A stretch of DNA of 50,435 nt from Blakeslea trispora (GCA_025331445.1 JAIWNE010000165.1:1-50435); one strand, 5' to 3'. Positions 12,014 to 21,990 are shown, numbered from the stretch's first letter. Numbers and translations: made by a program. Notes: generated by a model not told the origin, from the letters alone.

Positions 12014-12358
12014 ACGTATACAGAGCAGAGCAACCAGAGCAGGCACATACGTCCTGTTGGGGAGATGATATATACGCACGCTGTCGCACACATTTGCATT
12101 GAAAGACAGTATGTTGAAAGGAGAAGAATATGTCATTCCCTGATAAAGTGACGTATACAGAGCAGAGCAACCAGAGCAGGCACATACGTCCTGTTGGGGA
12201 GATGATATATACGCATGCTGTCGTATGCTTTGCACGCAGTTGCACGAGAAACAGTATGTTGAGAAGACAAAAACATGTCATTCCCTGATAAAGTAACGTA
12301 TACAGAGCAGAGCAACCAGAGCAGGCACATACGTCCTGTTGGGGAGATGATATATACG
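12014..12358 (+). repeat. Three-copy tandem repeat in palindrome spacer
   Basis: A near-identical core of about 62 bp starts at 12014, 12151 and 12296, so the periods are 137 and 145 bp. Each core starts ACGTATACAGAGCAGAGC and ends GATATATACG, and the ACGTATA and TATATACG ends are themselves inverted. Between cores the sequence is similar but more diverged (GAAA-CAGTATGTTGA and TGTCATTCCCTGATAAAG blocks). Selection on the core or recent homogenisation are both possible. Confidence 0.88.
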
Positions 12359-12614
12359 TTTGAATGAGAAACAAAACATTTTCTTATGAATAAACAAAAA
12401 AAATTATTAGAGACTTTGGGCTACCCTACAAGACAATAATTCCGCTAGAAGTCACGCGCTCTGAGGTTTGCCCTTAGAGATATATTCAAAAAGTCTCGCC
12501 CCGAAAATCGACTTTTTTTTTCTTATCGTGACTACCTCTTGAGACATGGGTCTACAGAGTTGAGACTACCATGGCTGAAAAGCCCTCTCTTTTCTCTTTC
12601 ATCACTACTTAAAA

Positions 12615-12752
12615 ATGAGTTCCCGTAAAACACTTTATCCAAAACCCATCTTAGATTCTCGTGAATTCACAGATGAAACTTATATCTTTTGAAGTCGAAT
12701 GTACGATCTAATCAAGGAAAACAAACTCAAAAATGGCCATTGCAACTTCTAA
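12615..12752 (+). pseudogene. Coding remnant with in-frame TGA, cut by right arm
   Basis: The frame starts MSSRKTLYPKPILDSREF, meets an in-frame TGA at about 12690, then continues SRMYDLIKENKLKNGHCNF to a stop at 12750-12752. A Trp codon mutated to TGA would explain the break. The frame crosses the palindrome boundary at 12742, so its 3' part has been replaced by arm sequence. It looks like an older gene into which the palindrome arose or inserted. Function unknown. Confidence 0.4.
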
Positions 12753-15700
12753 TTATCGTGTAAAGTAAATCGACGTTATGCCTCTTTTTGTGAAAAAAAA
12801 AGAAACCTGATGCTTGTAGTACGGATATCACACTACTCATTTGTTTGGTTTGTCAAGAAAAAGAAAAGAAGAATGATGGCCGACAAAGAGGCAGGCTAAT
12901 GATCAGAACTGCTTGAGTCATCATACCCAAAGCAGATCAGTAAGAGTGAACCTATTGTCTGATATAAGATGATCGGCACTACAAGCAAAATCTTTTCTAC
13001 ACCTCACTATGGACATGAGTTACAGCGACTGAGAATTCACCAATTTAGCAACAACTCACTCAATTGGCATCTTTGATTGTCTTATCATCTAATCCTTGTG
13101 TTGTCGATTCAGTCATGCTATAGCTATGGTCTACAATTTCAAGATACACATGTGTTCAACGTGGTTGAAAAAATAAAATAAGGTAAAAGCTTCAACAGAA
13201 ATTAGTCTGAATTTCCATCTTCTTTTTTTTTGCAACCTCACTGTTCATCCCTTACACAAGTCAGCCTTTCTCATTTTATTGTTTGGGTTTTTTTTATCAT
13301 GACAGCCCTTGGATTCCTCGTACACAAAGTATTCTCTTGTATGTTTCTTTTACATCCACATATATGCGATTTGATATTTCAACGCCAATCTTATTCCATG
13401 TTCCCTTCTTTATTTCCTCTTCATTTTTTCCAACAAATCTTTTTGACAGCTAAAATTCAATTCAACTTGAGTTAACGAGGCGTACGTTTCATACGCTTCT
13501 TTTCGGAAGCTTCCGGCTTATAATTGCACATGTGGGTTTCTTTCTGAGCAGCGCTGATTGTAATGCTAAAAAGATCACAAAAAGTCAGTAGCTATCTTGG
13601 ATCTTTTTGTCGTTGATTATATCGTAGATACGGCTTAAAAAATGCACTAACTAAAAGATTGTTTCTGACCAAGCTCTTTTTCAGCGTTTGCACCATTAAC
13701 TTTACTTTTTGTTGCTTGAAATTGGTTTCTAAGTCTGCTAGATTTTTTTTTTTTTTTATTGAATGAAGCGAAATAACTATTAGTGCTCGAATACTTTCGG
13801 AAAACCCTGTAATAACGCCCATGTTACCTGAAACTGTGTATCCTAATGCTCATTCGCGGAGTCCAAGAGATCAGCACGCCAATGCTTATAAAAAGTATTT
13901 TTTCCACATTATTGTTTCTTTTACTTTTCTTTATTCTCAACTGCTTATATCTACATTCAACTGCTCTCAACTATTCATATCTTTATTCAACTGTTCTCCT
14001 TGCTTTTTTGATTTTAATCTTATTATTGTTCTGTTACTGTTCCTAATTATTTAATTTATATCCTTCGTTTCTGTCATCCAAAAATATGTCGCAGCACAAC
14101 GCTATAATCAAAGCTTATTTTGGTTCAACAGAAGACAATGCCTTATCTTTCGAAGGGTTTATACGGTGCCACTTTCTACACATAAGAAATAGCTTGGGCT
14201 CTGACTGCTCAACAGAGTTTGGGAAGTGGTTTGGCATGTACTGCGAACAAGCCAAACTACATGATATCAAAATCGTAAATAGAGGAAATTATCGATAGCT
14301 GAACATAATTTTAATTCTTTTAATTTATTTTAGATCAGAGGCCAAGCAAAGAAGGCATGGAACGAGTTGGTAAGTTTTTTTTTTTAGTAGAGTAAATAAG
14401 CATCGTAGCTCAATTTTCTTTGTTCCAAAAGGTAATTCCCAAGACACCTACAAGCAAGAAAAGAAGCTACTTTGTAGCAAATGTAGGAGAAGAGTAAGTA
14501 GCATGAAATAAGACAAGAAATACACCGGCTTATATTTTTATATATAGAGTTGAAGTGTTAAAGAAGAAACTTGCTTTTGAAGATGGTGATGATGAGATGA
14601 TGTTGAAGAAGTTCAATGATTTCAGAACAGCTTGTATAGATGAATTCAAGCAGGCCAAACAAACAAGAAGCATGCACTGCGATCTTGACAAGCTTCTGTA
14701 TGTGGTCATCCTTAATGCTCCTCTATTTTTATTAACATATTTTCTTTTTTCAAGCGCCATCCAAGGAATACTCCGTCTTGGAAAGAAGACCAGTCCCCCT
14801 GTTGCTGCTGCTTTTGGTGAGGAGTCTGTTGCTAGTTTCTGGAAGAAGATGAAGAAAGAAAAGTTCGGAGAGGTCAAGAGCATGACCGAATCTACAAGAA
14901 AACAACTTGAAGACGCTCTTGAGGTGAGACATCATTTTTTCTTTCTTTATTTCTGTTTAGACATGATAAGCTAATGAAGATTTAGGATTTCGATGATGAT
15001 GATAATGATGATGAGATGGAAAGAAAGTTACTGCAATTGCAGTTAAACAGCAGCAGCGATGAAAGTAGAGTGATTAAAGTACTTTTGAGCATGTAAGTTA
15101 AAGTGTATATGCTATCTGGTTCAAACATACAGCTTACATTCAAGTATCTGTGCCTATAGGTTTCAGCATATGACTGAAGGAAAAGAAGCTGTTGATGAAA
15201 TGCGCTTGCAGTCTGGTGTTGTGTCCTCTTTTTGTCAGCTGTTCAAGCTCTCAAGAAAACACGACATCTTCGGGTAAGACATCTTTTCTCACATGCATAA
15301 AAAGTCAATAATAGAACGCTAAACGTCTTTTTTTTTTTTTTGTATTGCTCTTATTGTTGTTTCTCTAGATGTAACAAAATCCTTTTCTCTGAGCTGAGTG
15401 CTCTTAAAGACTGCCGTCCCGACTTTGCTGTGAAAGTGCAAGCAAACAACACAATCATCAACAGCATTGGTGAAATCAAAGGTACCAAGTCTTGTCCCGA
15501 AAGTGTTGCTCTCGACACATACAGACTTGGTATCTTTGGCATGAACATGCTATGGAAATACCAGTTGAAGAACTCGATGTTATTTCAAGTCCATGGTAAT
15601 TGCGATACAATGCATAAACAGGATAGAAAGAAGAACTAACAAGTAACAAAAAAAAATAGGTCAGGAAGTGGTGCTTTGGATGTGCGCGATCCACCAAGGC

Positions 15701-16159
15701 ATTTGCCTTATGATTGAAGTTGAGCGCATTCTGTTGCCAACGACTTACCTTGAGTTCGTTGACATTAAAGGCAAGCTGAACAAGCTCTACAACTTGAGCT
15801 TGTTGTACAAAAACCATTGTGTGGAGGAAGAAAGCAAGGCCAAGCCTTGGCAATTGTTGAGCTACGAAGCAGTCAAGGCATTGTACAGTCTTGTCACAAC
15901 AGCATCTAAGGCTTCAACAGTCAAGGATAGCACCATACCTGAAGCCTCTTCTTCAACAGAAGTTGGTTTGTAAATAAATTGTTCCCTTTTTTTTTTTGTT
16001 TCTTGTTTGTCTGTAATCATATACATGCCTTTTTCAAAATATAGCTTAACGGTAGTCGCTCGATTTAAGAGTATTTGATATAAGAGTACAACCATTCGAT
16101 TTAAAAATCGCTTCAAGTGCTAAAATGCCACTCAATTTAAGAGTATGCTCAATATAAGA
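12742..16159 (-). repeat. Large inverted repeat, right arm (3,418 bp)
   Basis: Mirror image of 7982-11399 about position 12070.5. It carries the plus-strand gene copy at 14086-15973 and the outer iteron cluster at about 16055-16144. Beyond 16159 the symmetry stops, and about 50 bp later the MITE begins. Confidence 0.95.
14086..15973 (+). CDS. PD-(D/E)XK-like protein, palindrome right-arm copy
   Basis: Nine exons (14086-14274, 14334-14369, 14432-14493, 14548-14697, 14755-14923, 14986-15092, 15160-15273, 15369-15595, 15660-15973) join with consistent phases into 455 aa. The N-terminal half is helical and charged, with a poly-Asp patch from exon 6. The C-terminal half holds RPDF (D294) followed by SIGEIKG (E311, K313), spaced like the D...ExK active site of PD-(D/E)XK nuclease folds. 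Next come IFGMNMLWKYQLKNSMLFQV and QEVVLWMCAIHQGICLM, hydrophobic core strands and helices. I remember many such multi-exon proteins in Mucorales genomes, but no function is established from this sequence; the nuclease fold is inferred from motif spacing. The intact frame across eight introns argues that it is, or recently was, expressed. A related broken gene lies at 48489-49967. Confidence 0.75.
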
Positions 16160-16206
16160 GTGTATTTCTAAATAGTATGATTACTCTTAAATAAAGCGAC
16201 TATTGT

Positions 16207-16679
16207 ATGGGTGGACGTAACTGAAGCCTAAAATGGCTTTTAAGCCACTTTAGGCTTCATTTTTGTCTGCACTTTCTACATAATAAACTTTCGGCCAAAG
16301 AATAGGGTACTTTGACACATATCTCTGCAACATGCAAAAAATCGTAGGCGCGTGTTAGATTTACCTCTAAACCATATTTTTCTAGCAAAATTTTTCATTC
16401 TTTAGATACTAGGCGCTGCATTTTTACTTTTGGTTTGGGCTTAGGCTTGATGAAAATGAAGCCTAAATTGGCTTCTGGATTATACGTCGAACCAGTGAAA
16501 TTCAGCGATTAGTGCAAGCTTGACAAAATACCTCGCATCGAGCTAAAAGTTGTACACAATGAAAATGAGATATTCTACTTTCAGTCATCAAAATGATAGG
16601 TTTATTTATTTGCTCATGGATGAGATGTAAGTGTGCAAAGGGAAGCCCAAAATGGCTTTTTGGAGTTACGTCCACCCAT
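16207..16679. mobile_element. 473-bp MITE-like element with 16-bp terminal inverted repeats
   Basis: The left end ATGGGTGGACGTAACT (16207-16222) is matched by its exact reverse complement at 16664-16679. No ORF of note is present. Internally, variants of GCCTAAAATGGCTTTT recur near both ends and form smaller hairpins. This fits a non-autonomous DNA transposon. The target duplication is unresolved; a 2-bp AT is possible if the true end is GGGTGG. It lies between the palindrome and the truncated peptidase gene. Confidence 0.7.
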
Positions 16680-16855
16680 TAAATCCAACTGTCAAGCATA
16701 AAGCAGTGACATGACACAGAGCATAAACAAGAAGATAAGTATTTTCCAATTATTTGCTGTCAGAAAAGGCCCGTGTAGAGCATATAAACGCTGTTTGCTT
16801 GCGCATTTTGGAAGCACTTTTTTTTTTTTTTTTTTTTTTTTTACCTTTTTTCAAG

Positions 16856-17126
16856 TTTATGATTGGCAGCTTATTACCAAACTCATTAAGCGCTCATTCT
16901 GCTCAACTACTAGCTAGAGATGACACATGTACTACCCAAACTTGCAAGGACACATCTAAATCGATTCCAAGTGATTTGAATTTGAATATCGATCCATGCA
17001 GTAGTTTCTATGAGTACACTTGTAAGCTTTTTTTCTTTTAAAAAAAAAAAGCAGAGATCGAAAATAGTGATGGATATAGGTGGCGGATGGTCAAGAGCAA
17101 ATCCTATCCCGGACGCAGAACCAGGT
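16856..17126 (+). pseudogene. 5' fragment of an M13 (neprilysin-like) metallopeptidase
   Basis: One exon (about 16856-17021) encodes CTTQTCKDTSKSIP, then LNIDPCSSFYEYT. It splices with GT-AG at 17022-17079 into CGGWSRANPIPDAEPG, which then hits a stop. The Cys pattern and the phrase DPCxxFYxYxCGGW are the N-terminal hallmark of the M13 family (neprilysin, endothelin-converting enzyme). The zinc-binding HExxH half is absent from the window. Homology ends near 17126, where LINE sequence starts, so the gene was interrupted or only this piece survives. A T tract precedes the exon; the upstream exon with a membrane anchor is not evident. Confidence 0.7.
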
Positions 17127-19915
17127 TAGAAAATATTAATAGATATACTTTGCCTTACGAAAAGCGTTTCCTGACAATTTCTGAATTATTCTGTTTGGCC
17201 ATAAGGACATTTGTTGTTCTTCGAAAAAAAACCGTGAACGATCTCACCCATATGCATCGTCAGAAGTTATTGGAGAACGGCTTGAGCCCTTTGAAAGAAA
17301 AGGATGTTGAGTCTATGGTTGATAGGTCTATAGAATTTGAGATGGTGCCTAGTGGTGATCAGCCTACCATGCTCCAGTCAGCTTCATCCTTCTACCATCG
17401 TTTGTACACTCCAGACATAGTTGACGATATACAGATTGGTGCCTACCTTAACGAGGTTGCCGACATGCCCCGCTTAGGACCCACCGATCACGAAACTTTG
17501 TTAGCGCCCATAACTCTGGAAGAGGTTCTGGCTGTCACGCGTAAAGTGGTCTCCAAACAAAGCAGCCCTGGTTCTGATGGATTTGGCTATGCATATCTCT
17601 ATCATCTGTTTCGGTTTCCTCCTCTCCAGGATTTGATCGTCCGGAATTTCAATGACGCATTGCTCCAGCAGGTGTTTTCCCCTTCTTGGAGGGATATTCG
17701 AGTTCGACTTTTACCCAAAAAAGGAGATCTCACACTCCTGAGGAACTGGCGTCCGATTTCCCTTATCAATTGTGATAGTAAGATCTTTACGCGTATTCTC
17801 AATTCAGGTATCAAGTCTCTGTCGACTGGCATCATCACTCCTTTCCAGACTGGCTTTATGCCTGGACGCTTCATCGCCACCAACGGCCTCCTTATCAACA
17901 TGGTCATGGGGCACGCTCGTCGCACTCAGCGTGACGATATCGCAGTACTGCTCGATCAGGAAAAGGCATATGACCGAGTCCATCCTTCATACCTCCGCCG
18001 CGCCCTTCTCCATATGAACTTCCCTACATCTCTAGTGAATTGCCTGATGTGCCTTTTCTTTGGAAATCAGGTGAAGATCAATGTTAACGGATACTTCTCT
18101 AGCGAAGTTTCTCAACAGCGAGGATTGCGCCAAGTCGACCCCCTCTCCCCGCTTCTGTTCAATTTTGCCTTAGGACCTCTTCTGCAGCATATCCTGTGTG
18201 GCCCCCCTTTCACGGGCTATCTTTTTGATAGTGTGCCTGAGTCGATCCCCCCTTCAACCAATGCGCCTATCTCACCCCTTCGGGTTCTTGCGTACGCTGA
18301 TGACGTTCGTGTCTTTTTGTCCTCGACACAGGATCTCACCCGCCTGCAGCACCATCTCTCACACTATGGTCAGGTTTCCAACGCAAAAATCAACATGGAA
18401 AAAACGGAAGTTGTCGCACTAAGTGGTAGACCGTCCCCCTCATGGAGATCCCTCTTACAGGCGCATGGTATTCTCAGTTGGCATGATCGGACCTCCCTCA
18501 AAGCCGTCCGATATCTAGGCTTCCCTTTGATTAGCTCTCTGGCACAAAGGCGCCTCGTGGAGATGACTCTTTTAGATTCGATTCGTTCGATCTGTTCGGC
18601 TTTTGCTCAACGTAATCTGTCGTTGCGTGGTAGGGCAGTTGTTATTAGCTCTATTATTCTCTCCAAGCTCTGGCATGTCCTTCGAGTCATCGCCCTGCCT
18701 CAATCCTTCTTCCGAAGTGTTTGCTCACTCATTGGACGCTTTGTCAATCATGGTATCAAGCCAATCTTCAAGTACGACTTATTGTGTCATCGAGTGTCTG
18801 AAGGTGGCTTAGGGATCCTGGATCCTTATGTACAACAGGGAAGTCTTTTTGTCCGTTGGCTTCGTGAATTCCATCACCCCAGTGGTACCTCAATTATCAA
18901 AGACTACTTACACTACCATATCGGTCGATTCTTCTCGTATGGGACGTCTTCAGTGCTGACATGTGCATATGCCATGCTCCGAAAACCGCGCGATCTCACC
19001 TATGCCCATTTCATGCATGCCTTCTTCTGTTTCTTTGACCATTATATGGACTCTCCTGTATCCTCTATTCCAGAACCGTGCAATATAGCTACACTGCTTG
19101 AATTGCCTCTCAGTGTCGGTTTCTCCACCATTCCTGAGAATCACTGGATCTTCACCAAACGCCCTCGGGTTTTGTTAATGAAGCATTTCTTCACTGCTGA
19201 TATGCACAGGTGCTGCTTTCGCCCATTCCATTTTACAGACAAACCCCAGTACCCTAATCTGAGTAGCAAGCTTCGCCGCGATCTGCTGTCCAATGTGTTG
19301 GTTATGGCACCGCGTCTCTTAGAGGCCATTCTGACTGTCCTTCCTGCCTCTCTCGATCCCATCAACTGTACACCTTTCTCAAACCCTGTTGTCTCCTCTC
19401 CTTTCTGGTTTGACTCCTCGAACAGAGGGTTTAGATTGTCACTTTTCTCCTCTCTCTTTCAGCCCCTTGATAGAGGTATTTCGTCCGACAGCTGGATCTC
19501 ATTCTGGGCCGTCCCTATGCTTCCTGAATGCCGTTCACTCTGGTTCAGGGTGCTGTATAATAAAGTTCACTCACAGAAGTAGATCGCTCTCTTTCGTTCT
19601 GAAGTGAGTGCAGCCTATCCTTTCCGCTCAGCTCCCTCGGAGTCAATTGAACACCTGTTGGTTAAGTGCCCTATTAAGATGTCTATTTGGAGGTTGGTCC
19701 TACGGATCCATTACCCTTACCCCGAGTTCCAACCTGCCCATATCATATCTGTTCTCTGGTCCCTGTGGACTCCTCCCTACGTCTCTCACATACCTTTTCG
19801 CCTTCTCTGTGCTGCTATCACTCGTGCTATCTGGGTTTCCCACTGGGCTTCCGTTCGTCAAGGCACACCTTTTTCAGACATCACGGTTTTATCGAAGATA
19901 AAACGTCTTTATTAA
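17087..19915 (+). pseudogene. Non-LTR retrotransposon (LINE) reverse transcriptase, interrupted
   Basis: The open frame from 17087 to a TAG at 19580-19582 encodes a LINE-type reverse transcriptase. It has the fingers and palm phrases SPGSDGFGYAYL, NWRPISLINCDSKIF and PFQTGFMPGRFI, the catalytic LLDQEKAYDRV, QRGLRQVDPLSPLLFN, and the second catalytic box LAYADD (about residues 401-406). QVDP replaces the usual QGDP. The same frame continues past the stop to 19915 with HLLVKCPIKMSIWRL, the usual region after the RT, so the TAG is a nonsense lesion. The first ~13 codons (17087-17126) are peptidase exon read in another frame, so that ATG is not the element's own start. The apurinic endonuclease domain is missing, as expected for a 5'-truncated insertion. 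Confidence 0.85.
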
Positions 19916-20160
19916 AATTTGGATTTCTTTTATAGCGCACCGCTCATTGTGACGGTTTTCAAAGTATTATAGCCAACGCCTTCCTTACGCCTTTCAAATC
20001 AGCAGATATCGAAGAACGCCTTCATGTCAACAAAAGAATTTCCATAGGTTCCTTCTTCAATCTTTCTTCTCATCAGTTCTAACCCTATCATCTTTTCCTC
20101 AAATATAAATAGCTTCATATTTTATAACAAAATAAACATCATTCAATTATCTACTTAAAA
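17127..20160 (+). mobile_element. 5'-truncated LINE insertion
   Basis: Contains the reverse transcriptase frame and about 240 bp of degraded 3' sequence up to an A-rich segment near 20125-20160. The right boundary is approximate. The element is noticeably more GC-rich and C-rich in third positions than neighbouring host genes. The left junction lies in the peptidase exon at about 17126. Confidence 0.7.
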
Positions 20161-20222
20161 CTACTTCCTATATTCTTGTTCCCTTTTCAAACTCAGTTCC
20201 AGTCACACTCGTAACACTCATA

Positions 20223-21622
20223 CAGTCACACAAAAAAGATGCGTTGGGAAATAATTTTTTTGAAATGCCGAGAAGCATACTGGTCAGTTATACAGTCACA
20301 CACAAAAAAGATGCGTCGGGCAGAAATTTTGGTACATTCTTTATCTACTCTTCCTCATAAAACTCAACATGCCTCTTAACAAACCCAAAACTTCAAGCTC
20401 TAAACCAGCTAGCGAAGATCGCAAGCCTAATAAAAATCTTGATTTAAAGATATTGTGGGGCATTTATTGGCTTAAGGAAGCAAATTTCTCTTATGTCAAG
20501 ATAGGTGACATGGTTGGTGTAGCTAGTACCAGTGTTCAAAGAGTTGTAAACAGAATCAAGAACACTGGGTCACCAATGCAAAACAAATCGCTTGGACGAC
20601 CCAAAGTCTTATCCGAAAGAGATTTGAACCATCTTGAGTTGATTGTAAGACGATATCCTTTTGCTTCTTACAACCAAATAATTTCCAAGCTCAAGTTGAT
20701 TCAGGTCAACATTCACAGAAACACTCTCATAAGCTACCTGAAAGATATGGGCTTTGCATCGTACTTCGCAGCTCATAAGCCAAAGCTGTCTGAAGCAAAC
20801 AGGCTTAAACGACTTCGATGGGCCAAAGAAAGGGTCAATTGGCCATTAGAGAGTTGGAGACGTGTTGTGTGGTCCGATGAGTCACGGTTCAATGTGGAAG
20901 GTTATCGTGGAGGAGCCAGAGTGCTCCGAAAACTCGGTGAAAGGTACCAAGAGCAACATATTGTGCCTACAACGAAGTGGGGCAAAGGAAGTGTAATGAT
21001 TTGGGGCTGTTTTTGGGCTGGCGGTTTCGGGCCTTTGGTCATATGTGATAGCTCTGTAAATCAGGATGCTTATGTCAACATCCTGGCCAAGAACCTCCTG
21101 CCATGGTTAATTGAGCTGAGCGAGAAGGAGGATCAGGACTTCATACTGCAAGAAGACGGCGCTACATGCCATACAGGTAAGTATGCAACGTGGTGGAAAG
21201 ACACATATCAAATCATTCGATTTGATTTCTGGCCACCACAAAGTCCTGATCTCAACCCAATTGAGCATATCTGGAGCTCATTGGATAAGCTCATTGAAGA
21301 AAAGAGGCCAGACGTGAACAATGCTGAGCAATTGGAGTCGGCCCTGAAGGAAGCTTGGGCGCAGATCAGCGTTGACCTTGCAGCATGTTTAATCGAAAGC
21401 ATGAAGGATCGCTGTCAAGCAGTTATTAATGCCAATGGTGGTCCAACCAAGTATTAAAAAAAATTTTGTCTTAATTCTTTAACCCTATGACTTGAGCTAC
21501 ATTTCTGTTGAATTTTAGAAAACAAGAGCCCTTCTTGGGCTTACTATGTTTATTGCATGATACAGTATGCTTCTCAGCACTTCAAAAAAATTATTTCCCA
21601 ACACATCTTTTTTGTGTGACTG
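20223..21622 (+). mobile_element. Tc1/mariner transposon, apparently intact, TA target duplication
   Basis: Terminal inverted repeats of about 58 bp begin CAGTCACACAAAAAAGATG at 20223 and end with the complement at 21622. They differ at only about three positions. TA dinucleotides flank both ends (20221-20222 and 21623-21624). A shorter extra copy of the end sequence lies inside the left end at 20291-20330, with no counterpart on the right. Total length is 1,400 bp with one uninterrupted transposase gene. It sits exactly between LINE and DIRS remnants. Confidence 0.93.
20369..21457 (+). CDS. Tc1/mariner-family transposase
   Basis: Intact 362-aa frame. The N-terminus (about 25-130) holds paired helix-turn-helix DNA-binding domains joined by the hinge SLGRPKVLSERD, where GRP is the typical AT-hook-like linker. 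The catalytic triad is D170 in WSDESRF, D263 in LQEDGATCH and E299 in SPDLNPIEHIW. Thirty-five residues separate the last two, one more than the usual DD34E of Tc1, owing to the extra residue in FDFWPPQ. The enzyme cuts and pastes the element through its terminal repeats. Full length, clean ends and near-identical repeats suggest recent arrival and possible activity. Confidence 0.93.
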   Translation: MPLNKPKTSSSKPASEDRKPNKNLDLKILWGIYWLKEANFSYVKIGDMVGVASTSVQRVVNRIKNTGSPMQNKSLGRPKVLSERDLNHLELIVRRYPFASYNQIISKLKLIQVNIHRNTLISYLKDMGFASYFAAHKPKLSEANRLKRLRWAKERVNWPLESWRRVVWSDESRFNVEGYRGGARVLRKLGERYQEQHIVPTTKWGKGSVMIWGCFWAGGFGPLVICDSSVNQDAYVNILAKNLLPWLIELSEKEDQDFILQEDGATCHTGKYATWWKDTYQIIRFDFWPPQSPDLNPIEHIWSSLDKLIEEKRPDVNNAEQLESALKEAWAQISVDLAACLIESMKDRCQAVINANGGPTKY

Positions 21623-21624
21623 TA

Positions 21625-21990
21625 TAGATCGTTGCTCTGTAGGAATTTTGACTTCAGAATTTCGTTTTGCAATAGGTGGTTTGTCGCTATGGATAACTGA
21701 AAAAACTGAGGCGATGGAAGAACGCAGTGTATTTAAATGGGTACTACTGAAGGCTTTGTTATCTCGCAGGAATTGAAGGATTGTCTTTACATCATAATTC
21801 AACGGGTCACATGGCGGATGTTGTTGTTTGCACCACAAATTCCAGTGTCGCCATCCATTGCCATATGCCTTGTGTGTTGACTGTCTTGTTTTTTGAGTTA
21901 AATATTGAATGGTGTCCTCTGCTATACCATCCTGTGCCCGATAGTGGTTGATAATCTCCAAGCGGCTAGACACCATCTCCGATTGATCTT
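21625..21990 (-). pseudogene. Tyrosine recombinase N-terminal fragment of the DIRS element
   Basis: The frame contains QYLTQKTRQSTHKAYGNGW, then WNLWCKQQ, LQFLRDNKAFSSTHLNTLRS and KRNSEVKIP. This is the SAM-like N-terminal DNA-binding domain of phage-type integrases as found in DIRS elements. The catalytic R...HxxR...Y half should follow on the minus strand below 21625, but mariner sequence starts there, and the far side of the mariner is LINE sequence. The recombinase is therefore incomplete in this window. Confidence 0.65.

Larger units (their letters stand above)
11400..12741. other. Palindrome spacer
   Basis: The 1,342-bp unique core between the arms. It contains a partial second copy of arm sequence at 11421-11458 (matching 10683-10722, same orientation as the left arm), a broken minus-strand coding remnant, a three-copy tandem repeat and a plus-strand remnant running into the right arm. 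No intact gene is visible. Confidence 0.8.

Noticed and set aside
11882..12374. Overlapping minus-strand frames with repeated YISSPQQDVCACSGCSALYT
   Set aside because: They are simply the tandem repeat translated; frames are not maintained between units (137 and 145 bp periods).
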